A DNA stretch of 27,318 bases, from NCBI GenBank assembly GCA_964517345.1, contig CAZFBZ010000016.1, positions 1 to 27,318 on the forward strand. The letters run 5' to 3'. Of the stretch, positions 1 to 7,616 are shown piece by piece. The DNA comes from DAISLF01 sp964517345 (GTDB taxonomy: Bacteria > Patescibacteriota > Gracilibacteria > Peribacterales > Peribacteraceae). Position numbers and translations under genes: made by a program. The notes below the pieces were generated by a model. That model had not been told where the DNA came from. It saw only the letters and a program-made list of their open reading frames with translations, and did no database searches. Every line of letters starts with the position of its first letter. The stretch's first letter is position 1.

Positions 1-18
1 AGCCGTAGAAAGGAGTCC

Positions 19-48
19 GGGGGCTGTCGTACTTGTACGATAGCCCCC
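19..48. other. Strong inverted repeat (hairpin) upstream of the mevalonate operon
   Basis: A near-perfect 14-bp stem runs from GGGGGCT at 19-25 to the matching arm ending at 48. It contains one G-U pair and has a tiny TT-centred loop. No T-tract follows on either strand, so it is not a classical intrinsic terminator. It may end the transcript of a gene lying left of the window or act as a bidirectional barrier. Apart from this hairpin and the promoter-like box at 138-143, positions 1-150 hold no gene that I can support. Confidence 0.5.
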
Positions 49-137
49 AACTCTGCATGCCCAAAAACCGGAAACCGGCGTTGTTGCAGAAAGGGTGAAA
101 ATGTCCTCTTTTAAGAGCTTTTGGAGCTTCCCTCTGC

Positions 138-143
138 TACTCT
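138..143 (+). promoter_or_regulatory. Candidate -10 box of the mevalonate operon
   Basis: TACTCT lies 7 nt before the ATG at 151. The same hexamer in the same position precedes the dCTP deaminase gene on the minus strand (20670-20675). Its -35 region is weak. The spacing would give an mRNA starting at or next to the start codon. Confidence 0.4.
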
Positions 144-150
144 GTCGCGG

Positions 151-1182
151 ATGTCTTTGAGCGCCATCGTCGGGTTCGGCAGGTACCTGCCGCGTCTCCG
201 CCTCCCCACTTCCGCCATCGCGGAACACTGGAAGCAGGATGCCGCAACCATCGCCTCCACCCTCGGCATCGAGGAGAAGACCGTCCCCGATCGCGGAGAG
301 GACAGTTTCACCATGGCCTTCGAGGCCGGACGCCAGGCCATCGAGATGGCGGGCATTCAGTCCTCCGAAATCTCCGCCGTCTTCGTCGGCTCCGAGAGCC
401 ACCCCTACGCCGTCAAACCCACCAGCGCGATGCTCGCGTCCGCACTGGAGCTGCATCCGTTCTCGCACTGCGCGGACCTCGAGTTCGCCTGCAAGGCGGG
501 CACCGCCGGACTGCAGATCGTCGATGCGTTCGTGCGCTGCGGACAGGTGCAGTACGGCATGGCCGTCGGCACGGACACCGCGCAATCCCGTCCCGGCGAC
601 GCACTGGAATACACCGCCGCCGCAGGAGCCGCCGCGCTGATCGTGGGGCCTGCCACTGCCAAAAACGCGCTGTGCCGCATTGATAAAACGCTGTCCTTCA
701 CCACCGACACGCCCGACTTCTGGCGTGCCTCCGACGAGCGCTATCCGCGCCACGCGGGACGCTTCACCGGCGAGCCCGGCTACTTCCGCCACGTGCGCGA
801 GACGCTCCAAGGCATGCTCGCGCTGGGGAACCTGAAGCCCACGGACCCAACGCACGTCATCCTCCATATGCCGAACGCCAAGTTCCCGACACAGATCGCC
901 AAGAAGTTCGGCTTCACCAAAGAGCAGATGAAGCACGGCTTCGTCGTTCCAAAGATCGGCAATACGTACAGCGCCTGCTCCCCTCTCGGTCTCACGGAAG
1001 TTCTGCAGCACGCCAGGAAAGACGAGACGATCCTGCTCGTGTCCTACGGATCCGGCGCAGGCTGTGATGCGTTCCTGATGACGATGCTCAAGGACGGCGT
1101 TGCACTCCCCAAAGACGAACGTCCGCTGACGCGCCTCTCCTACGCCCAGTACCTGGAACATTCCGGCTCTCTCGCCGCATAA
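151..1182 (+). CDS. Hydroxymethylglutaryl-CoA synthase, archaeal-type
   Basis: This 343-residue thiolase-fold enzyme condenses acetyl-CoA with acetoacetyl-CoA to give HMG-CoA, the committed precursor of the mevalonate pathway. The N-terminus (GFGRYLPRLRL), the GSESHPYAVKPT block, the active-site segment EFACKAGTAG with nucleophile Cys114, the TTDTPDFWR block, His239 in LHMPNAKFP, and IGNTYSACSPLG and YGSGAGCDAF near the end are hallmarks of the archaeal-style HMG-CoA synthase family rather than eukaryotic HMGS or FabH. An in-frame ATG exists at 121. I chose 151 because homologous sequence begins there and a -10-like box sits just upstream. The thiolase gene follows after 3 nt, so the two are co-transcribed and probably act as a complex. 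Confidence 0.93.
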   Translation: MSLSAIVGFGRYLPRLRLPTSAIAEHWKQDAATIASTLGIEEKTVPDRGEDSFTMAFEAGRQAIEMAGIQSSEISAVFVGSESHPYAVKPTSAMLASALELHPFSHCADLEFACKAGTAGLQIVDAFVRCGQVQYGMAVGTDTAQSRPGDALEYTAAAGAAALIVGPATAKNALCRIDKTLSFTTDTPDFWRASDERYPRHAGRFTGEPGYFRHVRETLQGMLALGNLKPTDPTHVILHMPNAKFPTQIAKKFGFTKEQMKHGFVVPKIGNTYSACSPLGLTEVLQHARKDETILLVSYGSGAGCDAFLMTMLKDGVALPKDERPLTRLSYAQYLEHSGSLAA

Positions 1183-1185
1183 CCC

Positions 1186-2316
1186 ATGCAAGTTCCTATT
1201 CATCTCATCGGCTCGGGACAGACGCGCTTCGGCGAGTGGTGGGACAAAGGCGTGCGCGAACTGATGGAAGAGTCTGTTGATGCGGCTATCGCCTCTTCGC
1301 CATGCACAGCGCTGGATATCGATTTGATCGTCGTCGCGAACATGCTTGCCGAAGTGACCAACGGGCAGGCGCATCTGGGATCGATGGCCTCCACGCTCCT
1401 GCCGCACCATCCGCCCGCGCTGCGCGTCGAATCGGCCTGCGGCTCCGGCGCCTTCGCGCTCCACACCGCCTGCGCGATGCTGGAGAGCGGCCGCGCGCGC
1501 AACGTGCTGGTGATCGGTGTCGAGAAGATGACCGATGTTTCCGTGGATGACGTTGCCTCCGGCCTGATGGGCGCGGGTGACGCGGAGGAAGACCGCCCCG
1601 CGGGCCTCACGTTCCCCGGCATCTTCGGCCTGATCGCGCGCCGCTACATGCACGAGTACGGACTGAAGCGCGAGGATCTGAGTCTCGTCAGCGCCGTCCA
1701 CCACAAGCACGGCACCGAGAATCCGTTCGCGCAGTTCCGCACCGCCATCCCCGCCGAGACGATCTCCAAGAGCCCGCTCATCGCCGATCCGCTGCGCCTG
1801 CTGGACTGCTCGCCGATCAGTGACGGCGCGGCGGCGTGCATTCTCTCGACCGAGCACGTCAGCCCGCTGCGCCTCGCGGCCTCGCAGATCGCCACCGACA
1901 CCTTGAGCATCGCCAAGCGCGCGTCGCTCACGTCGTTCTCGGCCACCAAGGATGCAGCCACACATGCGCTGCAGGAAGCCGAAATCGGCATCCAGGACAT
2001 CCGGTTCCTGGAGACGCACGACTGCTTCTCCATCGCCGCGCTCATTAACCTGGAAGACCTCGGGTTCGCCGAGCCGGGACAGGGCATCCGCATCTACAAA
2101 GACCTCCACGACAACCCCGCGATGTCTCCCGTGTCCGTGAACCGCTCCGGCGGACTGAAGGCGTGCGGCCACCCGGTCGCCGCGACGGGCATCAAGCAGC
2201 TCGTCGACCTCGGTAAGCAACTGACGGCCTCCGGCCAGAAGTGGGGCATGACCCACAACTTCGGCGGCGCCTGCGCCACGTGCGGCGTCCATATTCTCGA
2301 ACACCTCCCCGCCTGA
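1186..2316 (+). CDS. Thiolase (acetyl-CoA C-acetyltransferase, SCP-x/archaeal type)
   Basis: This 376-residue protein probably condenses two acetyl-CoA into acetoacetyl-CoA, the substrate of the synthase encoded just upstream. Visible family features are nucleophile Cys85 in RVESACGSGAFAL, the CSPISDGAAA segment, His278 in the THDCFS motif, His329 in KACGHPVAATG, and a C-terminal NFGGACATCGVHIL strand. This arrangement matches the archaeal/SCP-x thiolase branch rather than the classical bacterial AtoB/FadA branch. In archaea such a thiolase, HMG-CoA synthase and a DUF35 protein form a ternary complex that channels acetoacetyl-CoA. The same three components are adjacent here, with a 3-nt gap upstream and a 2-nt gap downstream. 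Exact substrate cannot be read from sequence alone. Confidence 0.9.
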   Translation: MQVPIHLIGSGQTRFGEWWDKGVRELMEESVDAAIASSPCTALDIDLIVVANMLAEVTNGQAHLGSMASTLLPHHPPALRVESACGSGAFALHTACAMLESGRARNVLVIGVEKMTDVSVDDVASGLMGAGDAEEDRPAGLTFPGIFGLIARRYMHEYGLKREDLSLVSAVHHKHGTENPFAQFRTAIPAETISKSPLIADPLRLLDCSPISDGAAACILSTEHVSPLRLAASQIATDTLSIAKRASLTSFSATKDAATHALQEAEIGIQDIRFLETHDCFSIAALINLEDLGFAEPGQGIRIYKDLHDNPAMSPVSVNRSGGLKACGHPVAATGIKQLVDLGKQLTASGQKWGMTHNFGGACATCGVHILEHLPA

Positions 2317-2318
2317 CC

Positions 2319-3236
2319 ATGATCGACTCCTCCCCCATCGCCGCCCGCGCTCAGGCACGTCAGCACGCCCGCATGCAGGAAGGAACCGTTGTCTCCTACA
2401 CGACGCTCACGCATCCACCCGCGGAGTTCGGTCCGTTCCCGCGCCAGATCGCGCTGATCGAACTGCGCGACGGCAGCCGCGTGCTCGCCCCGCTTCTCAG
2501 CGACGCGCCTGCCATCGGCATGCACGTCCGCCCGCGCATGCGCCTCTCGGCCGTCAACGGCCAGTCGCTGCGCCTGTACGATGTCGCCTACGAGGAGACT
2601 GTGCGTGTTCGCGTTCCGGAAGCCACGTTCCCGGGATTCATCCTCGCGCTCACCGGCCCCTCCGGCGTCGGCAAATCGACCGTCTCGCGCCTGCTCATCC
2701 GCATGGTCGCCGACTACGCCGAGAGCGTCCCGATGACGACGACTGCGCCCCGCTCGCAACGCGAGCACGGCGAAGAGCGCCATGTCAGCAAAGAGAAATT
2801 TCAGAGCGCGATCGAGTCCGGAGACATGGTGGCGATGACCCAGCGCATCGACGAATCCGGCGACAAGCACTGGTACGGCTATCGCGCCGCGGACATGGAA
2901 ACGATACGCGCCAAGGGCAAGCTGCCCGTCGTGACGACAGACATGCTCCTGCTTCGCCAGCTGTCCGAGAAATTCGGACGCAAAGCGATTCTGTCCTTCG
3001 GCCTGCTGCCTCCGGGCAAGGGCAAGCGCGCGATGCTCAGTCATCTGCTGCGCAGACTGCGCGAGACGGGACGCGGAACCGAGGAATGGATCGCACAGCG
3101 CATCAACGGCGCGGCGAAGGATCTGCAACTGCTGCGCACCCATGCCGAGCTCTTCGACCGCATCCTGGTGAACGACGATGCCGACGCCGTGGCGGAGATT
3201 CTGCGAAAACAGGTTCCCGGCTCTAATCAGGCTTAA
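2319..3236 (+). CDS. DUF35 OB-fold domain fused to guanylate-kinase-like P-loop domain
   Basis: The protein has 305 residues and two parts. Residues about 20-95 (EGTVVSYTTLTHPPAEFGPF, then ALIELRDGSRVLAPLL and IGMHVRPRMRL) match the DUF35 OB fold that bridges thiolase and HMG-CoA synthase in archaea. The usual N-terminal zinc ribbon is absent and there are no cysteines. Residues about 108-300 resemble guanylate kinase: Walker A GPSGVGKST at 113-121 with Lys119, a TTTAPRSQREHGEERHVS lid/GMP-binding region, FQSAIESGDMV, an RRLRETGRGTEEWIAQRI segment and terminal VNDDADAVAEIL. Several canonical GMP contacts appear changed: the first Arg of the TTRxPR motif and the Tyr of the HY pair. The real phosphoacceptor is therefore uncertain. 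The start ATG lies 2 nt after the thiolase stop. Confidence 0.82.
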   Translation: MIDSSPIAARAQARQHARMQEGTVVSYTTLTHPPAEFGPFPRQIALIELRDGSRVLAPLLSDAPAIGMHVRPRMRLSAVNGQSLRLYDVAYEETVRVRVPEATFPGFILALTGPSGVGKSTVSRLLIRMVADYAESVPMTTTAPRSQREHGEERHVSKEKFQSAIESGDMVAMTQRIDESGDKHWYGYRAADMETIRAKGKLPVVTTDMLLLRQLSEKFGRKAILSFGLLPPGKGKRAMLSHLLRRLRETGRGTEEWIAQRINGAAKDLQLLRTHAELFDRILVNDDADAVAEILRKQVPGSNQA

Positions 3237-3269
3237 AAAACCCGTTTTCTCCATTCTTTCATTCCCGCT

Positions 3270-4451
3270 ATGACTACCCGCCTCCGTCTCGTCTCCGCAG
3301 CGTGCGCCTTCGCCATGCTCTGTCAGTTCGCTGCCGCGGCCTCCGATCCGGTGCAGACAATCAGCATCAACACCCTCCTCACACAGCAGGGCATCAAGGA
3401 TCCGCTGCGCAACCTGAGTGCCATGGTCGCGGATGAGAGTGGCACGCATACGGCCTTCTACTTTGTGGATGGCAAAGGTCGCTACACGCTCTACAAGGAC
3501 GGAAAAAAACTGCGCTCGAACAAGGGCGCGAAGACCTACAGCGTCCCGCCGATCTTTTTCTTCACGAAGACTGGCCAGCTCGTCTACAGCTTCGGCAAGA
3601 GCGATCTGTGGATCGACGGAAAAAAAATCTCCACAGCGAGCACGCGGAATAATTATCTCCAGAGCGTCGAGACGGCGATTGAGCACGCCGGCGCCATTTA
3701 CTACCCCACGGACCAGGCAGTGATGGCCTACGACCTCAAGTCCGGCAAGCGCGCACGACTCTACGATCATCCGGGGAAGACAATCATCCTGCTGCGCATG
3801 CAGAACGGACACGCATACTACACACTGAGAGAGGACACGGGCATTCATCTCTACAAGGACGGAAAGCCTCTTGTGACCACAGAAGTCGATAATCCCTGGA
3901 ATTTCCAGATCACCGCTACTGGTGACGTCTACACGTTTGGCCGCACGTCCGATGACCGCTACACGGTGCTGAAAAACGGCCAGGTGATTTTCACAGAGAA
4001 GGGTCTCGGCGGCTTCTTCTTCGAGGAATCCGGCGCGACACCGGCCGTCTGGCACGTCGGCTATGTCCTGGTATCGGCGGGTGACGCGGACGTGAGTCTG
4101 TACCGCAACGGAACGCTCGCCAAAACAGCATCGCTCGGCAACATCGAAGGATTCATGGCGTTCCAGAACGGGCACTACGCCGCCCGGGCGGTGTCGCGCG
4201 GATCGACTCCGGAAAACATGGGCTTCCTGTACGACGGAAACTTCGCCGGAGAACTCTTCCCCTTCGGGGACAAGAAAGACTTCCAGGGAGTACAGTTCGC
4301 CGCGGATAACTCTGCCTACATGCGCAACTGGAAAGACGGGCGGTGGCTGCTCTATCGCAACGGCACGCCGATCCTCAAGGACACGTTCCAGCATGTCTGG
4401 TTCTTCCGCGTGGTCAACGGCACCGTGCGCGCCTATGGCACCAGCCTCTGA
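3270..4451 (+). CDS. Secreted repeat protein, probable beta-propeller
   Basis: This 393-residue protein begins with a signal peptide (MTTRLRLVSAACAFAMLCQF, cleavage probably after AAA near residue 24). The rest is strand-rich and carries a recurring short hairpin of the type [aromatic]-[K/R]-[D/N]-G-[K/T/Q]. Examples are LYKDGKKL, LWIDGKKI, LYKDGKPL, VLKNGQVI, LYRNGTLA and LYRNGTPI, spaced roughly 40-70 residues apart. This is the pattern of a seven- or eight-bladed propeller. I do not recognise a named family and see no catalytic motif, so binding or structural work outside the membrane is the most that can be inferred. It lies 33 nt after the DUF35 fusion gene, has no obvious promoter of its own, and converges on pckA. 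Confidence 0.75.
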   Translation: MTTRLRLVSAACAFAMLCQFAAAASDPVQTISINTLLTQQGIKDPLRNLSAMVADESGTHTAFYFVDGKGRYTLYKDGKKLRSNKGAKTYSVPPIFFFTKTGQLVYSFGKSDLWIDGKKISTASTRNNYLQSVETAIEHAGAIYYPTDQAVMAYDLKSGKRARLYDHPGKTIILLRMQNGHAYYTLREDTGIHLYKDGKPLVTTEVDNPWNFQITATGDVYTFGRTSDDRYTVLKNGQVIFTEKGLGGFFFEESGATPAVWHVGYVLVSAGDADVSLYRNGTLAKTASLGNIEGFMAFQNGHYAARAVSRGSTPENMGFLYDGNFAGELFPFGDKKDFQGVQFAADNSAYMRNWKDGRWLLYRNGTPILKDTFQHVWFFRVVNGTVRAYGTSL

Positions 4452-4460
4452 CTCAGAGGC
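4444..4460. other. Inverted repeat spanning both stop codons of a convergent gene pair
   Basis: GCCTCTG and CAGAGGC, separated by ACT, form a 7-bp stem that includes the stop codons of the propeller gene and pckA. No T-tract is present. It could act as a short bidirectional mRNA 3'-end hairpin, or it may be chance. Confidence 0.3.
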
Positions 4461-6090
4461 CAGGACAGACGCCTCTGAGGGCCTCCAATGCCGGATCTGC
4501 CTGATGCTTGAGGTAGTGCGCGGCGAAGAGTGATGCCAGCTTCTGGGCGGCCTCCGCGTGCTTTGCGGGATCGGCCCATGTCGACGCGGGATTGAGCAGA
4601 GCGGGATCGACACCCGGGCAGGTTTTGGGAACGAGCAGATGGAACAACGGATCCTCGCGGTACGTCACATCTTTGAGATCGCCCGAAAGCGCTGCATCGA
4701 CGATGGCGCGCGTCACATCGATGTCCATGCGCTTCCCGGTTCCGACCGGTCCGCCGGTCCAGCCGGTGTTGATGAGATACACGTCCGCACCGCTCTCGCG
4801 CACTCGCTCGCCAAAGAGCGACAGGTAATCGACTGAACTGCGCGTCATGAACGGACCGCCGAAGAACCGCGAGAAGGTCGGTACCGGCGAGAGTACTCCA
4901 GCCTCGGTGCCGGCGAGCTTGCTGGTGTATCCGAGGAAGAACCACAGCATCGCCTGTGCCATCGGCAGCCGGGCGATCGGGGGCAGTACGCCCGAGGCAT
5001 CCGCCGTGAGGAAAACGACCGTGCGTGGCTGTCCGCCACGTGCCGATGGTTTGGCTGTACGAAGAGCCGAAAGCCGATATGCGGCGCGAGAGTTTTCGGT
5101 GAGGCGCGCGTCATCCAGGTCAATATCACCATCAGGAAAGACGAGCGCGTTTTCGATGATCACGCCGTTCTCGGCCACGGGCTTCCGGGCGAAAACAGCG
5201 GAGTGAATATCGGGCTCTTTGCGCAGCGAGAGGTGGATGAGTTTCGCGTAGCACCCGTTCTCCATGTTGGCGACGCCGTCGCGCATCCAGAGATGCTCGT
5301 CGTCGCCGATAAGCGAGCGGTTCGGAGCGGCGGAGAGCGTCGTCTTCCCGGTGCCCGAGAGTCCGAGGAACAGGTGGACATCGCCCCGGGCGTCCTCCGT
5401 TGCCGAACAGTGAAGCGGCAGGACGCCCTCGGGCGGAAGCAGATGGTTCATCACGGTGAAGGCGAGTTTTTTCACTGCACCGCAGTACGGCGTTCCGTAG
5501 ACGACGCCGAGGCGGCGGCGCATGTCCATTGCGATGGCCATATCCACGGTGCGTCCGTTCTCGCTGCGCAGCACCCCGTTATAGTTGCGTGTGTCGATAC
5601 GGTCATAGGGCAAAACCAGCAGCGTGAAGCCACGATCCCGGAAGGCGCTTTCCTCCAGATGTTCGGGGAGCGGACGGAAGAGCGTGTCGGTGAAGAGTGC
5701 GGTGAGCGCCCGGTTGGTGACGGTCCGCACGGGCAGCGTGTACCGCGGGTCTGCGCCGACGCAGCGGTCGGTGATGTACAGGCGCCCGCGGATGCGCAGC
5801 GTGTCGAGCGCGTCGCGGAACAGGCGGTCGAAGGTGTCGGGCGTCATCGGGTTGTTGTTCGTCTGCGTCCAGTCGAGTCCTTCGTCCTCCTCATGCCGCA
5901 CCGCGTAGGTATCTTTGGGGATTCGCCCCGTGCATCCGGCACGGTGCCACACGGCGAGCGCTCCGGTCCGCGTTTCCAGCGCCTCACGGTACCGCAGAAT
6001 GTCCTCAATCAGGACCGATCGGACGGGGTTGAAACGCAGGCGGCGGTGCGACCGCAGGCGGCGGTCAAACAGGTCGGCGAAGGGACTCAT
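4453..6090 (-). CDS. pckA: Phosphoenolpyruvate carboxykinase (ATP)
   Basis: This 545-residue enzyme converts oxaloacetate plus ATP to PEP and CO2, the entry step of gluconeogenesis. ATP-type hallmarks are present: the kinase-1a P-loop GLSGTGKTTLSA, the kinase-2 motif LIGDDEHLW, GCYAKLIHLS, ENSRAAY, and NTGWTGGPVGTGKRMDI towards the C-terminus. Its length fits the roughly 540 residues of the ATP-dependent family. The frame stays open upstream to a GTG at 6171, but the basic, low-complexity N-terminal extension is unlike the family, so I use the ATG at 6090. No Shine-Dalgarno motif is seen. The gene is divergent from the glucan operon, consistent with carbon flow from C4 acids towards stored glucan. 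Confidence 0.95.
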   Translation of the reverse strand: MSPFADLFDRRLRSHRRLRFNPVRSVLIEDILRYREALETRTGALAVWHRAGCTGRIPKDTYAVRHEEDEGLDWTQTNNNPMTPDTFDRLFRDALDTLRIRGRLYITDRCVGADPRYTLPVRTVTNRALTALFTDTLFRPLPEHLEESAFRDRGFTLLVLPYDRIDTRNYNGVLRSENGRTVDMAIAMDMRRRLGVVYGTPYCGAVKKLAFTVMNHLLPPEGVLPLHCSATEDARGDVHLFLGLSGTGKTTLSAAPNRSLIGDDEHLWMRDGVANMENGCYAKLIHLSLRKEPDIHSAVFARKPVAENGVIIENALVFPDGDIDLDDARLTENSRAAYRLSALRTAKPSARGGQPRTVVFLTADASGVLPPIARLPMAQAMLWFFLGYTSKLAGTEAGVLSPVPTFSRFFGGPFMTRSSVDYLSLFGERVRESGADVYLINTGWTGGPVGTGKRMDIDVTRAIVDAALSGDLKDVTYREDPLFHLLVPKTCPGVDPALLNPASTWADPAKHAEAAQKLASLFAAHYLKHQADPALEALRGVCPGL

Positions 6091-6314
6091 GCGGTGAAGG
6101 ATGGGAAACAAAACTGTCCGCAGCCTAGAGAGCAAACGCGGGCTCAGGGTCCGGGAAAGGCAATGAAACACGGACGGCTGGAGCGGCGCCTGTTGCGAAC
6201 GGCAAAATCTGAGGGCCCGGAAGTGCCGGGCGGCGTGACCGGGGAAATATTGACACGTGAGTTTTCTATGTCGGCGTATACCCCCAAAGGATGGCCCGGA
6301 GCGGCTTTTTAGGC

Positions 6315-6320
6315 TATAAT
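6315..6320 (+). promoter_or_regulatory. Consensus -10 box of the glucan operon, in the pckA-glucan intergenic region
   Basis: A perfect TATAAT lies 44 nt before the glucan operon ATG, with no good -35 at 16-18 nt. A perfect TTGACA occurs further up at 6250-6255, but only a poor TATACC lies downstream of it, at a 21-nt spacing. An AGGAG-like stretch near 6338 is too far from the start codon to be an ordinary ribosome binding site. Nothing else was seen in the 274-nt divergent intergenic region 6091-6364. Confidence 0.5.
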
Positions 6321-6364
6321 CAGAAGATTCTTTTCTCAGGAGTCACACACAAAAATCCACACTC

Positions 6365-7585
6365 ATGTCACTGCACACACTCATGTTCGGATGGGAGTAC
6401 CCCCCGAAGCACTCGGGAGGGCTCGGAGTGGCATGCCAGGGCCTCGTCCGGGGACTGCTCGCAAACGGTGTCCGCGTGACGCTCGTGTTGCCGAGTGCGG
6501 ACGTGGAATCGGAGGGGAATTTGGATGTGCGCTTCCCGACGCGCGACATGATCGCGACCGTCCGGGTGCCGAGCGATATCCAGCCGTATGAAGGTTTTCA
6601 GATGTACGCCACGCGCACGCTGACCTCAGCGTCGCCGGATGGTGTCCGTGATCTGTACGGTCCGGATCTGGGCCAATCCGTCGAGCGCTTCACCGCGCTC
6701 GCGGTTCAGATGACCCGCGACGTCTGCCCGGACGTGGTGCACTGCCACGACTGGATGACCTACGAAGCCGGCATCCGCGCTGCGGCGCATCACGATAAGC
6801 CGCTTGTCGCGCACATCCACGCCACAGAACTCGATCGCACGGATTTCCATCCCAACGAGTGGATCGCCGGCCGCGAGCGCATGGGCCTGCTCCGCGCCGA
6901 CAAGATCGTCGCGGTCAGCAACTACACCAAAAACCTCCTGACGGCCCACTACGGCATCCCTGCCGACAAGATCGCGGTCGTGCATAACGGCCATGACCGG
7001 TCGGCGATCGCGCAGCAGCCGACGCTGCTCTCGCAGTACGGCGGCACCAAGCGTCCGCTCGTGCTGTTCCTCGGCCGCCTCACGACGCAGAAAAACCCGT
7101 GGCAGTTCCTGGAGATCGCGGCGAAGGTGCACAAATACCGACCCGATGCACAGTTCGTCATGGCCGGCGAGGGGCCGCTGCTGCCGGGCCTGATCGAGCA
7201 TGCATGCGACCTGAACCTGCAGGACTCCGTAATCTTCACCGGCAAAGTCAGCCGCAAGGAGGCCGAGTCGCTCTACCGGGAGGCTGACTGCTTCGTGATG
7301 CCATCTCTCAGCGAGCCGTTCGGACTCGTGGCACTGGAAGCGATCTCGCACGGCACGCCGGTGATCCTCTCCCGCCAGTCCGGCGTCGCCGAAGTCGTCG
7401 ACCACGCGTTCAAAGTCGACTTCTGGGACGGCGACAAGATGGCCGACTGCATCATCACGGTATTGCGCGATCCGGCCCTTGCCGAGCAACTCACCGCCGA
7501 AGCCCCCCGCGTCCTCCAGCGCCTCACCTGGGCCAACCAGGCGGGGCATATTGAATCCGTCTACCGCGACATCATCCAGGCCTGA
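6365..7585 (+). CDS. Glycosyltransferase family 4, glycogen-synthase-like
   Basis: This 406-residue GT-B glycosyltransferase has an N-terminal acceptor domain with the EYPPKHSGGLG loop typical of starch/glycogen synthases and related GT4 enzymes. A central HCHDWMTY segment follows. The C-terminal nucleotide-sugar domain contains FLGRLTTQKNP, MAGEGPLL and the E-x7-E donor motif in SEPFGLVALEAISHGTPVI. It probably transfers glucose from a nucleotide sugar to an alpha-glucan. It is first in an operon with two alpha-glucan hydrolases, which supports intracellular glycogen metabolism. A trehalose- or maltose-phosphate-type activity, or a different hexose acceptor, cannot be excluded from sequence alone. 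Confidence 0.88.
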   Translation: MSLHTLMFGWEYPPKHSGGLGVACQGLVRGLLANGVRVTLVLPSADVESEGNLDVRFPTRDMIATVRVPSDIQPYEGFQMYATRTLTSASPDGVRDLYGPDLGQSVERFTALAVQMTRDVCPDVVHCHDWMTYEAGIRAAAHHDKPLVAHIHATELDRTDFHPNEWIAGRERMGLLRADKIVAVSNYTKNLLTAHYGIPADKIAVVHNGHDRSAIAQQPTLLSQYGGTKRPLVLFLGRLTTQKNPWQFLEIAAKVHKYRPDAQFVMAGEGPLLPGLIEHACDLNLQDSVIFTGKVSRKEAESLYREADCFVMPSLSEPFGLVALEAISHGTPVILSRQSGVAEVVDHAFKVDFWDGDKMADCIITVLRDPALAEQLTAEAPRVLQRLTWANQAGHIESVYRDIIQA

Positions 7586-7616
7586 TCCCCTCTTCCGTCT
7601 TTTCCTCCCCGTTCTC

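Noticed and set aside
2094..4613. 839-residue open frame on the minus strand opposite thiolase, the DUF35 fusion and the propeller gene
   Set aside because: It overlaps three well-supported genes, its translation is Arg/His/Val-rich with no motif, and such frames arise opposite GC-rich coding DNA.
6091..6171. N-terminal extension of PEP carboxykinase from GTG 6171
   Set aside because: The added residues are basic and unlike family N-termini; the ATG at 6090 gives the normal length.
6250..6282. Perfect TTGACA taken as the -35 of the glucan operon
   Set aside because: The nearest -10-like sequence is 21 nt away and poor; the TATAAT at 6315 is too far to pair with it.
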